Below the pieces are notes generated by a model. The model did not search any database and had not been told where the DNA came from. It saw only the letters and a list, made by a program, of their open reading frames with translations. Both the position numbers and the translations under genes were made by a program. From Leptodontidium sp. MPI-SDFR-AT-0119 (lineage: Eukaryota; Ascomycota; Leotiomycetes; Helotiales; Leptodontidiaceae), in NCBI GenBank assembly GCA_020726505.1, contig JAHLEZ010000019.1:1302001-1366000 (forward strand): DNA of 64,000 nt, read 5' to 3'. Shown one piece after another: positions 10,961 to 21,859 of this stretch (its first letter is position 1; every line of letters starts with the position of its first letter).

Positions 10961-13889
10961 CTTTTAGTACTAACAAGAAGTATAAGTTTCTTGTCTTAGC
11001 TGTCGTCCTTAATAAGGCTACTTTAGTATATAATAGTTCTTAAGCGCGAGTGTGTTTCGTTAAAAGGTTTCTAAAGATATACTTACTAAGTAATATTATA
11101 GTTTTAAGTAATATTATAAGGATCAGACTAAAGACCGGGATAACACTAACTATAAGCTATAATACTAAGTTATTAATAAGAGCTTCTTATTATATAAACA
11201 ATTGAAGTCGCTAACGTCTTTATTATGTTCTAAACTTTGCCGCTAGTAGATTTCTTGGGATAAAGTTATAAGTTATAATACACTCTTCCTAATACTTATA
11301 CTTTAACTTAAGGCCTTCCTGTTTAATTTCCTTAAGTCGTCGTTTATAATTCGTAGTTATAAAAACATTAATAATATAGAGGTTTAAAAGAGTATATAAA
11401 GTGCCGTGAAATAGTTTTTAATATATAATAATATCTTCTTTAGTTATTAACTCTAGTTCTTCGAACTTTAAGGTATTAATATTAACAATTAATTCCTTTT
11501 ATATACGTCGGTTAATTGTTTTAGTAAAAAGACGAGATACTTTAAGCGGGTCTATAAGGACTATAATTTCTCTTAATATAAGGTTTCTAAGAAGCTCTTT
11601 TTACGCGAGTAATTTATTTAAGATATTATTAAGCCTATAACTATTTTAAGTTAACGCCTCTTATACGCGAGGACTTCGGGATAACGTTATATAGGATATA
11701 AGTCTAGGGATAGCCAATAGTGTTACTAGTGCCTTAGACTTCGAAGCTCTCTTTCTTGTTATACTACTAGTAAGTGATGTTTTAGAAAGTGTTTTTAGTG
11801 TCGTAGTAAATGTCGTTTTTATACTTAAGTTAGAGACTTTAGACTTATTACAGGCTAGAATCTATTGCGGTATTATTTTAGTCTCTACTAAGCTGTCGAC
11901 GTCTATAGTATTAGCGAACTTGACTAGTTCTTTAATATCGCGGGGTGCCTTTGGTTTACTATAAGTAAATTAAGACTTAATCTTCTCTTAAAGTTTATTT
12001 AAAGTCTTATATAGCTCTTATTTAAGTACTCCCTTTTATTACTTAGTCTCGACCGGAGCTATTATAGCTTTAGAATTAGTACTATTAGTGTTATACGCTA
12101 GTAAATTTTAGATTTATATTAATTAGTACTTAGTGCAGTCCTATTAACTAATAATATCCGAGTTGAGGTCTCTCGTAAGCTCTTTAATAAGCTTAATATA
12201 ACTTATAATAAGAATAGTCGAAGATTATGTTTCCTTATCCCCCTTCTCCTTAATAAGCGCAACTTCTTTTCTTATATTAAGGAGTTCTTTAATTACTTTA
12301 ACTCGACGTTTAGGGTTAAGGTTATATAAGGTGTTTAAGACTCGCGTTAAAATGTAATGTCTTTTAGACCTTCTGTCTAAGGGAAACTAGATGAAGTATA
12401 ACTTTTTCCCTTCTTACTATAAGCTAATGTAAATGTAGTTAGTATCGTCGGCTTCGTGGATAATACTAAGACTAATTTATTTCTTGTAATTATAATATTA
12501 ATTTATATAACTATAATACTCTTAAGGTCTTATACCTAACTAATATTAATTCATACACTAGCGACAACTATAATTATCCCTAACACGCTTATTATACCCC
12601 AAAGAACTCGAATTTATTACACTATAGTCGACAGTAACTTACTTTTAGGCCTCTTTAAAGAACATAAATATATTGACTTTAGTAGTAAAATTAGTATTAA
12701 AGGCTCTTTAAACTATTACTCCGAGAATCCTTATATATTCTAATCCTTTAGTAATAAAATCTAAATCTCTTATATTAACTTTACTTAAGTTCTTAATAAC
12801 TTTCTTTAAAGTAAGAAGGAAATTAAGTACAAATAGTTCCTTGTCTTATTACTTTAATACTCTAGAAATCTCGTCCTGTGTAAAGCTGTCCCTGTAATTA
12901 ATAAAGTCAGACTAGTGCCGGGGTGTTAGTCTATTATTACGAGGCGGAATAATATAAGTCATTAGTTAAGGTATAAAGTACTTAGTAAATAAGTTAATAC
13001 TATTAATATTACCTTATACTTAGTCAGTGATGCCTTACTCTTTAATAATAGCGCTTAACTCCCTCTTAGAGTTAAGGTAGGCCTTTATAATAGAGTAGAC
13101 CTTTCTAAATAAGTTTATATTATTAATGTTTAAGGTTTTATTATTCTTAAAAGTAGCTTATATAACTTTAGTTCGTAAATTCTAAGGAAGAGAGAAGATA
13201 AATCTCATAGAAGCTTACTTGTTAATAAGGTTATTACGGTTAATATAATTGACAGTAACCTCTTTAAATACTTAGAGGAAGTCGCGGCACTATTTAGGAG
13301 TAAGCTCGCCGTCCCTTATAAGAGCCTTAAAGTCATACTTAAGTCGGTTAAGGTAACTATTAGTATATAGGCAGCGTTTTATATTATCGCGTTAGTACTC
13401 TTAAATTATAATATCCTTGAAGCTAATATAACTACTCTCTTTAAAGCCTAAAAGCTTTTAAATAGTCTATATATAAGCTTAAGTAACGTACTTAGCCACT
13501 TATTCTTTCTTGACTTAATTATTAGTAACTATATAAGCTATAAAGTATTAATCGAGAATCCGGAAGTAGTTGCTAACATCGATTCCGTTAACGATAGGGG
13601 CATTTAGGGTTCCGGCGATAGGTATAAGTTAACTAAGATAGATTTTTAAGTTCTTTAAGTCGTCTATAGTAAAAGTAAGGCTAAAGTATTAGTGTAGCCC
13701 TGTAAGATTAGTAAAATTAGAGTTACTAGTCCCTTACTTTTCTTTTTTTCTCTTATTCTTCTTCTAAGAAGTCTCTGAGGTTTAAGAAATAGTGTCCTTA
13801 AAGAGTGTAAAAGTGTTAATACTTAGCCTAATAGTAATTCTAGGTCTAAATAGAGGAGTTACTCCTGTCAAAATAGAGCCAGGGGGCAT
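10961..13889 (-). pseudogene. Gypsy-1 gag (long), RIP-degraded
   Basis: A candidate start ATG lies at 13887-13889 on the minus strand (MPPGSILTGV). From about 13600 to 12750 the frame reads as a retrotransposon Gag: GIDVSNYFRILDQYF-like, YTNSYLNRLKYDFKALI and SMRFIFSLP, with TAA/TAG where Gln would fit. This matches the D-V-x-x-F-L-x-x-Y/W opening of fungal Gypsy Gag. The C-terminal part (12600-10960) is Lys/Glu/Ser-rich and I see no CCHC knuckle. Gag plus protease would be close to 1200 residues, longer than usual. Confidence 0.75.
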
Positions 13890-14837
13890 TATAATATTAC
13901 TGAACCCACTTATCCTAGGGTTACTATAGCCGTAGTCGATGTTTCTGTTGTTTAACATCGTGTGTTGTTATAAAAAGGTCGTAGTGAAGTAAGTTAATAG
14001 TATCGTCGATTAGAATATAAGAAAGTAACTGAGAATATAGTGTATTAATTACTAAAGAAATATAAAGGAAACCTCCTCCCTTAAAACAAAAAGTATACAA
14101 GCTCTCGCTTATTTTAAAGCGAAATAAATATTAATAACTCTTAGTAAAGGTTCAGGGCCGTGCTCCTTAGTTAGCCCCTAGCGAACGCTAATAACTACTA
14201 AACTAAAATAAACACGCCTTAAAGCTTAAAGCTCGTATACGGAAATTATAAAAACAATAAAAGTAAATATAATAAGAAAACAAAGTAAAGAGATTAACAC
14301 TCGGCGTAAGCCACTTAGGCTTTAGACTAGCCTAAAAGTTCTATATCTCGCCGAACACTCTAAAATACAAGCTCGCTAGTACTCCGCTTAAGCCTTTAAT
14401 ATATTAATTTCAGTTCCGTTATAAAGTCTCGACTTTTTTTAGCGTTTAAAGAATACTAATTACGTTTAAAAACGCTAAAACCTTCGCTAAGAATAAAAGT
14501 TAATACGAAGTAACTAGGCACTATGTCTCGGAATAATAGAATTAGAATAGTAGCCTAAGGGAAACAGATTTTCTAGTATTATAAGTACTCCCACTTTATA
14601 GCTTTCCTTAGTTCCTTAGTAGTCTTCGTTCTCCCTAAGTTAAAGGTCTGTATTCTTTATGTTCGTCGTTTTGCCTTAAGGGCTAAGAGATAACTAATTA
14701 AATAGCTCCCTTAATTTAAATAATTGTCGTTTTTCTTGACTCTCCCTATATAAATTAATACATAGGGGCCTTACTATTATACTTACTTAGTTCCTCCTCT
14801 AGTAGTAACTCACTCCTTATATAAGTCACTAAAAATA
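13890..14837 (-). other. Gypsy-1 5' untranslated leader
   Basis: About 950 bases between gag and the 5' LTR without a coding signal. The minus-strand bases next to the LTR (TATTTTTAGTGACTTATATA) are the expected primer-binding site position, but RIP prevents a tRNA assignment. Confidence 0.5.
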
Positions 14838-15117
14838 TATAAGAGGGACGAACCCTAATCTATATAATAAGAGGGTAATATGTAATAAGCCACTAGAGGA
14901 GATTCTAGGCTCTATAAATAACAGATTAATTAAATCTAAAGATATTATATATTTAAAGAGTACGAATCGGCAAAGGAGAGGAGGGAAAAGGTTTTAATAA
15001 ATAGAATATATTTAATATTACGTTCTTGACGTTTTATAGTCAAGTGTTAACTCCTTATATATGCGAAGGACTAGCGCAGTCATATGACAAAAGAAATCAG
15101 GGGCTGTCCCTACTACA
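14838..15117 (-). repeat. Gypsy-1 5' LTR
   Basis: A 280-bp repeat equal in length to 2858-3137. On the minus strand it begins TGTAGTAGGGACAGCC. The first three bases on the left differ from the other LTR by G-to-A. Confidence 0.9.
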
Positions 15118-16950
15118 CTACTGAGTTTATAACCTCGGGGGCGCTACAGCCTTTGATTAAGCTTTTAATTACGGGGGTAAAGTAACTAATACTGCCCTTA
15201 GAAAAGTCAGGATTAATAGAACTCGTTAGTAAAAACTCGGGGGTGAAACAATTAAGGAAGAGTACTAGACTTCTTACTTACGAGTACCTTAATTAAGTCT
15301 TAAAACGAGTCGACAAATTAAGACAGTTAGTGTCTTAGAGTATAATTAGGAGAGATGTCTTACGTGGCGCACTAAACTTTAAGAGAAATGTAGAAGTTAA
15401 GCGCTAATTAATATTATAAGTTATTATATACTCTTAAGGGCTATACGACTAAAAGCGCGGTCTTAAGCGTCAGGGAGCACTTACTTAAGGTGCCGGCCTT
15501 AAGTAATTAAAAGCTTTACCTTAAGTAATAAAGTATAAGGAGTATCTTAATTCGTTAGATTTAGGGGAAGAATTAAGTATAAAGTAATACTTATTACTTC
15601 CGGCCTTAATTAATAATAACTTACTTAAACTTTTATAGAGGAAGAGGGTAGAAGATCGAGTAACTAGCGACGGTCGAAAGACTCGAGTTAGTAGTAAGAT
15701 AACGAAACCGAATCGAAGCGTTTATATAGTAATTATTAAAGAGTTAATTACAGAATCGTTAAACCCGTCGAGTAACTGTGAGTATTTAAAGGACTTTCTA
15801 GGGACCTTTTAGCTTAGTTAAGAACTAGTGTAAAGAGACGGGAAAGACTTAAGCGTAGTCCACGTTATTATCTTAGCGTTTATTCTTAAAAATATCGAAA
15901 TTCGATAACTAGTTAATCTCCTACGAATATATTAATCTTAATTATTAAAGGACTTATTAAATTGGAGAGACCTTAAGAATCACCCTCTAGGAGAGCACTT
16001 CCGAGCCGACGTAATCAAGGAAATCACTAACTTAGAGTCGCGTAACTACTAGAGAGTCGTTAAATAAAGCTTCGCTACTAAATAATTAATATTATTAAAA
16101 TAAGTATTTCACGCTAAAGTCGATTTATTAGGGTATTTAACTAAGTGTTACTCGCGAGTTGTTATTAAGGGAGACTTATAACCTGAAACGTCAATTTTCT
16201 TAATATATATAGTAACCTTAATTGCTTGTTCTTTTAGGACCGCTATAGTAATAGTAGTTTAATTTAATTTAAAGATAATCTAATTTAATATTATTAACGC
16301 CTTTATTAACACTAAACGAAGCGAATCAAGTGCTCGCGTACGCTACTACTTACTAGACAGATTTAAATAAGACGGGATAGTAGTAGAAGTTAATTATACA
16401 CTTTATAGACTCAGAGACTCGCTAGTACTATAATACGGAGACTTTACTAGAACTTTGTTAAAGTTAAGGTTAATCCCTTATAAGGAGGAGCCTTGTATCT
16501 TTATAAACAAGTAACGTTTAGTCTTTATTATCTTTTATATTAATAATATTTAAGTGTTATATTACTTTTTAGCCCTTAAAGACGCTTAACTTATTATTGA
16601 CGGCTTAAATACGATATACGAGCTTACTAGAGGAGAATTAATAGAGTGGTTTTTAGGTGTTCGCGTTATTAGAGATCGTTAAGTAAAGACTATTTCTTTA
16701 ATACACGACACTTATATTTAAAAAGTTACTTTACGATTTAACTTAATAAATAGAAATTACCTAAGTACTCTACTACTTTAAGTTAAGTTACTAAAGAATT
16801 AAGGGCAAGTAACCTTAGTTTAAATTAAAGAGTATTAAGAGAAGGTTAACTTAATACTTTATATAGTAATTATATTGCGCGTAAACGTTATATTTATAAC
16901 TTTAAGACTTTCTCACTTCTTAACTAACCCCTTTTTAGAGTACTTTGCGG
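15118..16950 (+). pseudogene. Copia-1 reverse transcriptase, RIP-degraded
   Basis: This resumes the Copia-1 polyprotein exactly at the Gypsy-1 boundary. The central palm motif is at about 16528-16552, where FYINNI replaces the usual F-Y-V-D-D-I through GAT-to-AAT changes. It is followed near 16640-16690 by WFLGVRVIRDR, the standard block behind YVDD in Copia elements. The region 15120-15800 is the integrase C-terminus and linker. The same segment recurs as a second copy at 57686-58403, which supports the reading. Confidence 0.85.
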
Positions 16951-17515
16951 CAGTTAATTAGACTATTCGTTACCTCTTCAGAACTCGATTTTTGGCGATT
17001 ACTTATAACTATAAATTACGCGACTCTTAGCTTATTATAGCTTCAGATGCTTTATTTATAGACGATTTCAATATTAGGCGCTCTTTTAATAATTATATTA
17101 TAATACTTTTTAGAGGTTTAATTTTGTGGAGAGTAGCCTTATAAAATATAGTTACTACTTTGACTATATAGGCTGAGCTTTTAGGCGTTAAGCGCACGGC
17201 TAAGGAGATTATAGCTTTATAACGTTTCTTTTAAGAGTTATGTCTTAAGTTAAGGGAAATTTAGAGAATCTTCTATAATAATTAATAAACGATATAGTTA
17301 ATCATTAGGGAAAATTAGCGTATTTCTATTAAGCTACGTTACGTTAATATTTAAAATATGTGATTACGCTAAGAGTTTTAAAAGGGCACTTTTTCAGTCG
17401 AATATTTACTTATAGGCTATATACCCGCTAATAGACTTATAAAGAACCTCTCTCGATAGAAATTTGAGAATTTTGTTACTCTTATTAACTTAGTCGATGT
17501 TCGTGCTTAATTAGA
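16951..17515 (+). pseudogene. Copia-1 RNase H, RIP-degraded
   Basis: The frame gives ASDALFIDDFNIRRS at 17040-17085, then ILFRGLILW and VTTLTI-AELLGVKRTAKEI at 17140-17215. These correspond to the D-A-S/D-F-A-D-D, G-x-I-x-W and T-S-T-T-E-A-E motifs of Copia RNase H. Polyprotein coding ends at about 17515. No pol-sense coding follows; the next coding signal is on the minus strand. Confidence 0.88.
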
Positions 17516-17799
17516 GTAACTCACTATAAAGCCCTCGCTTTAAAGTAAGTCTTTATATACGTTTTTTACTTTTTCCTTTATTATAAGGGTATTTTCTTAT
17601 ATATTTATTATTCCTTTGTAAATTCTCTTATTATTTTATTTACTTAGAGAGTAACTAAGTTTAGGGGTGAAATTCACGGTATTTAGAAGATTTAATTACT
17701 TTTAATAGTTATTTGTTTTTATAATAAAAACAACGTAACGTAAGTAAATTATAAGGGGACACTTAGTTATTTAAAAGTTCTTAAGCCTCGCCTTATATA
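17516..17799. other. Non-coding stretch behind Copia-1 pol
   Basis: AT-rich sequence without readable frames on either strand. A purine run TTTAGGGGTGA at 17662-17672 resembles the polypurine tract used by this element (19001-19008) but is not followed by an LTR. Confidence 0.5.
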
Positions 17800-18640
17800 A
17801 AAGAGAGTAACTTATATAATTAAAAGGCCTAAAACCTCCTAAACTAAGTTACTTAACGTACTAGTAATCACTTTAATAAACTCCTTAACCTGAGTAGCTT
17901 AAGCTTCTTACTTTAGTATAAGAGTAACTCTAAGAGGCTTATTAGTTATTAAGGCCCAGAAAGTAATAAGACTAGCACTAATACTAGCGGCCACAATAGT
18001 AACTCTATTAGCTCTACTTATAACTGTAGTAAGAGTAACAGCCGCAGGAGTAATAAGAGAAGCCGGAGTTACTCCCCGAGGAGTCTCTTTACTACCCTCT
18101 AACTCTGAGGAGGAATCGACATAGAGAGCAGCCGAGGCCGCACTTAAAGTACGACTAATAGAGCTAATTATTCTACCGGTAGCTTTACTAGTAATAACTT
18201 GACTCTTAAGGGCCGTTAAAATAAGAACTCTTAAGCGCTTTAATTTTTAAAAAGGTTAATAATTACGTTAGAAAAGAATAACTTAAAGAATTTACCTTCC
18301 CGCTTACGTTATTTAAGAGCGTAACTTAATAAACTAAGAAGGGGGCCTAGGCAGTAGTGGGAGTAACCTTATAGGAGTGGCCTGAGGCGTATATAAAGTA
18401 GCGAGTACCTTAACTAATAATATTAAAGTACTCGCTAGTGCTTTTAGTTTGAAGGGCGTTATTAATATAACTTAAGTAAATAACCGCACGCTTAACTCCC
18501 TTAACACAAAGAGCACGAGCACGAGTAATAAGAGTAGTTATAGTAGTTCTCTTTGGAGTAAGAGTAGCCTTTAGAGCCTTCTTAGCCTCCTTTTTCTTCT
18601 TCGCCTATTATAATTAGTAATACTTAAATTAATATATAAC
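17800..18640 (-). pseudogene. Antisense Cys-motif gene of Copia-1 (intron-containing, RIP-degraded)
   Basis: This lies between RNase H and the 3' LTR, on the opposite strand to pol. From about 18605 it reads a basic start (KKKKEAKKALKATLTPKRT) and then a block where Tyr codons stand at the Cys positions of C-x2-C-x12-C-x9-C-x2-C-x5-C. These codons are at 18476-18478, 18467-18469, 18428-18430, 18398-18400, 18389-18391 and 18371-18373. TGT/TGC to TAT/TAC is the change RIP makes. An intron-like gap at 18238-18307 has GTAAGC, a branch-like TTCTAAC and AAAG. The next exon stays open for about 105 codons (18237-17923), Ser/Thr/Ala-rich, with SSSELEGSKETPRG. Function is unknown; zinc binding is inferred from the spacing. 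Confidence 0.55.
18238..18307 (-). other. Putative 70-bp intron in the Copia-1 antisense gene
   Basis: On the minus strand it starts GTAAGC, holds TTCTAAC about 35 bases in, and ends TTAAAG. The reading frames on both sides join in phase. Its size fits fungal introns. Retention of an intron in an LTR element is possible only on the antisense strand. Confidence 0.45.
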
Positions 18641-18747
18641 TTTAAGATCGACGATTAACTTAATTTAATTTAAATAACTTATAACGGCGGACAGATAATT
18701 AGCCTTAACGGCAGTAATAGATCGCCGTGAGATACTTATAGTGCCGG

Positions 18748-18797
18748 TTAATTAATTTATTAATTAATTAATTAATTGTTAATTAATTAATTAATTA
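18748..18797. repeat. TTAA microsatellite with palindromic halves
   Basis: Two runs of (TTAA)n around a central TTGTTAA. Both halves can pair with each other. It sits upstream of the start side of the antisense gene of Copia-1. Confidence 0.8.
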
Positions 18798-19000
18798 GTA
18801 GATCGAAAAGAGTCGATATATATAATATAAAGTGGTTATAGGATTAAGAATTAAGTAGGGGCTGCGCCACTTTAAATAAGAGGGTTGTTTGCCTAACTTA
18901 ATAGTATAGGAATAGTTGTGGCCTAAGTATTTAGTTTAGTGTTTACTCTCGCTTAGCGTAACTAACTATAATACTAGTGGCTTATTATTATTACTTGGTT

Positions 19001-19193
19001 AAGGGGTGTGTCGTATAGGCACGGGCTAATGCTCGGTTAACTGCGCGTTACGCTAGATATAGTTTCTGCCACGTTATACTACTTTTAAGAGAATAACGTG
19101 TTCCCTTGATTTCCTTATGTATTTTAGAGAACAATTAATCACTTTAATTCTCCTTACGTTAATCGCAAGGCTCTACTCCACTTCTGCACCACA
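19001..19193 (+). repeat. Copia-1 3' LTR (19009-19193) with its polypurine tract (19001-19008)
   Basis: AAGGGGTG directly precedes TGTCG. The same junction, GGGGTG followed by TGTCG, is found at the 3' LTRs of Copia-4 and Copia-5. The LTR would run to 19193 (about 185 bp, TG to CA). The partner LTR is outside the window, so the boundaries rest on the shared junction. Coding of Gypsy-2 gag follows at once. Copia-1 therefore probably sits inside Gypsy-2. Confidence 0.6.
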
Positions 19194-19846
19194 CCCCTTT
19201 AGTAATTATAAAGGCGAAATTAAATATAACGCCTAAAAGATAAATATAAAGCTTTTTATTTAAAAATACTTAAGTAACTTCTTTATTAATAAATTATAAG
19301 TTTACGCTTACTTTAAGTATATAAAGGGAGAGGCTAAGACTATTATTTTTTAATAAATAGACCCCGACTTCGCTAGAGACTTTAATAAAGCCGCTAATGT
19401 CTTAAAGGCTTTAAACTAGTGTTTCTTTAACTATAACTAAGTATAGGCCGCTAGGCTTAAGTATACTTAATTATAAATAAGTAATATAACTTATAACGAG
19501 TTTTATATAAAGTTCACGACATACGCGGTTACTAAAAAAATCTCACTTAACCGCTAGTTTAATAACGTATACGAGAAAGCCTTAAATAAGCTTAAGTATA
19601 ATATTTAAACTAAAAAGTATAAATTCGCTGGAGATTATATAACTCTTAATGAGTTCTTAGTCGTCTTAAATTGTGAGCTATAAAATATCGTTATTAGACG
19701 AGTTAATAGACGTATTATTACTATTGTCTACGAAGCCCCTCGAGTCTCTTTTAATAATATTAGTACTAGCGACTCGCGCGGTATCTTAAAGAAGGATAGC
19801 TAGCGTTCGACTTCACTTACCTTTATTACTCACATATAAAAACTAT
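19194..19846 (+). pseudogene. Gypsy-2 gag fragment, RIP-degraded
   Basis: The frame reads KGEAKTIIF, then IDPDFARDFNKAANVLKALN, YNEFYIKFTTYAVTKKIS and LNEFLVVLNCEL. This is the typical order of a retrotransposon Gag: a short block before a conserved W/F, a helix with L-x-x-F/Y, then the F-x-x-F-x-x-L/Y-A segment. The piece is cut on the right by Copia-2 after the target site ACTAT (19842-19846). It belongs with the pol segment at 28791-31820, in the same direction. On the left it is cut by Copia-1. Confidence 0.75.
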
Positions 19847-20123
19847 TGTTAGTATCTAACTAAGGTTCGATACCTGATATTAAGTGACAAAGAATATAAT
19901 AAGTGAAGTTTGATTAAGTATATTCTGTGTGTCCCTTTCGTACGAAAAGGAAAAAGCTACCTTAAATATATTAAGTACTAAACCCCGTAACTCGTATAAG
20001 TATTACTTGTACAAAACTAGGAGGCAAGGTATAAAACTAAGCTTCATCTCGGCTAAGAGAGACGACTATCTTTTGAAAGCTATTAAAGTAAGAGAATGCC
20101 CCTTAGCTAAGGCTATCCTAATA
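19847..20123 (-). repeat. Copia-2 3' LTR
   Basis: Matches 28515-28790 over its whole length, with transitions and one or two indels near the right end. A frame of about 65 codons (from 19929) is open in both LTRs but lacks an ATG. Confidence 0.9.
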
Positions 20124-20145
20124 CTAGTAACTCTTCTTTTGTCAA
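20124..20145 (-). other. Copia-2 polypurine tract region
   Basis: On the minus strand AAAAGAAGAGTTACTAG leads into the LTR. Copia-6 has AAGAAGAGTTACTAG at the same place (58686-58701), the strongest sign that the two belong to one clade. Confidence 0.6.
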
Positions 20146-21700
20146 AAGAAAAACTCTCCTACCTTCTTTCTCCTTTATACAAAATGCGCGCAACCTAACG
20201 TATTATCCCTAGCTCCTCTTCTTCCTTCGTATAAAGTACGTGCCTTATATGACTTTAACTCGCTATATTAAATAGTAACTATTTTAAGAAGGAACGACTT
20301 CGTTCCTTCCTCGTACGTCTCTCGCTAGCTAATTATTAGCTTTTCTTACGTATAAAAGAGATTTTTTAAATTCCCTCTTCTCTTTTTCTTTTCTTCTTCT
20401 TTAACTAATAGTAACAATAGTAGTAGTAATAGTAAGTCCCCTTTTTCTTCTTTGTATAGCTTTCCTCCTCCTTAAATATTCTTTATACGACTTAAGATAA
20501 CCTTGTACGAATCGGCGCTTCTCTTTTCTACCTTGCCTATAAGGTAATTTAATTCGTTGTCGCTATGTACTAACGAAAGGTCTTCCGTAAGCCACAACAC
20601 CACCACCACTATTACTACTACTATAACTAGGTAAGTACTTTCCCTCGTACGAAGTCTACCCCCTCGAGACTAGCTTCGCACAGCTGCTGCAACCTTAGTA
20701 AGGTAGTACTAACGCCTACGTAGCTACACTACACCACACCACACTATACCACATAATATTAGTCTTTTTCTCTTTATACGAGCTGGCCCTTATCCCTAGG
20801 ATATAGCTTCTTATACGAACCTTTAGTCCTTTTGTTTAAGAACTAATATCGTATAAGGCCTTTATTTTCTTTAACGCCGTTAATGCCGCGCTGGCTGCTG
20901 CTAACGCTAACGCCTATCTTATGCTTATTATCGGCGGGTAATAGCTAGGCCCGTTATATTATAATACGTTATAACAAATAGTCTTAGCTATGCCAGGACG
21001 TGATGTCGCCTTTGTACAAGGGCGTATTACACCTTAGTAGCTTATAATATATTGGCCTTTATACGTTAATGCCCTCTTAATTTAATTAAGAAGTATTGTC
21101 TAAGCTGTTCCTTGTACTAAATATTCCCGGCGTGGCTTAACGCCTTTCCTTAACTATACTTTAGTTTAAGATTATTTCGGGGATAACTATAGTAATTACA
21201 AGTAGCGAGATTATACCGCTCGTTATAATCCCCCTCTTAAAGACTTATTATTCGAAGACAGAGGTTTAGGAAATGAGAGTAACGAAGTTTAAGTAATTAT
21301 TATATAAAGGGCACTACAGGGACTCATTACTAGACTTATACGAAGGGGCTTAATAGAAAATAAATCTAGAGATACTCTAATTATCTTGTAACTTCGTACG
21401 TATCTTTTATATTCCCTTTTGTTTATAAGTATAATTCCTTTTTATAGCCAAGCTTTTGGGCATTATACAGAGGCTCCCTTTAAGTGAATGAACTTAAGCT
21501 TATCTTTAACCTTTACGCGGTACTTAAGATAAGTACTTCGTATAAGAGCCTATACAAAGGAAACTAATAGAGATTTTCCTTTATTAATTTATTATTAGAT
21601 TATCGTTAAATAATTAGTCGTTAGATAATCGATCGTCGTATTAAATATTATTTATTTAGTTAAGAAATATATAACTATCGTTTCATATAGTATTTAAATA
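20146..21700 (+). pseudogene. Antisense Cys-motif region of Copia-2, RIP-degraded
   Basis: Plus-strand coding-like sequence between the 3' LTR and the end of the minus-strand RNase H. At 21004-21108 Cys codons survive as C-x2-C-x18-C-x8-C-x2-C (TGT 21004, TGT 21013, TGC 21070, TGT 21097, TGT 21106), with a Tyr codon at 21115. Behind the motif a frame continues to about 21600 with few stops (a legible piece is LKDLLFEDRGLGNESNEV at about 21230-21290). Upstream, 20380-20980 is Ser/Pro/Leu-rich with Thr and Ala codon runs (ACC-ACC-ACC near 20602, GCTGCTGCTAACGC near 20898) and GTAAG intron-like starts (20631). Exon structure is unresolved. The protein is not a known retroelement domain. Confidence 0.45.
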
Positions 21701-21859
21701 AGTGATTAAAATAAAATAAAAACACGTATTTAATAAATAAAATTATTGTATTATATAATATTATTCTTCCCTTAGCTTTACTTTCTTTTCTCTTTTAACT
21801 TATTCTTCTACTTATATAATAATCTAATTATTATTAATTAGCTTTTTTAGGCTTTTATT

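Larger units (their letters stand above)
2858..15117 (-). mobile_element. Gypsy-1: full-length Ty3/Gypsy LTR retrotransposon, nested in Copia-1
   Basis: The element is 12.26 kb and flanked by two 280-bp LTRs that begin TG and end CA. Pol runs right to left as gag, protease, reverse transcriptase, RNase H and integrase, the Gypsy order. A G7 polypurine tract sits next to the left (3') LTR. The length is large for a fungal Gypsy element. The excess lies in a long gag and in 3.2 kb between integrase and the 3' LTR. LTR differences are almost all transitions, as expected from RIP. No frame is intact, so the copy is dead. Confidence 0.9.
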
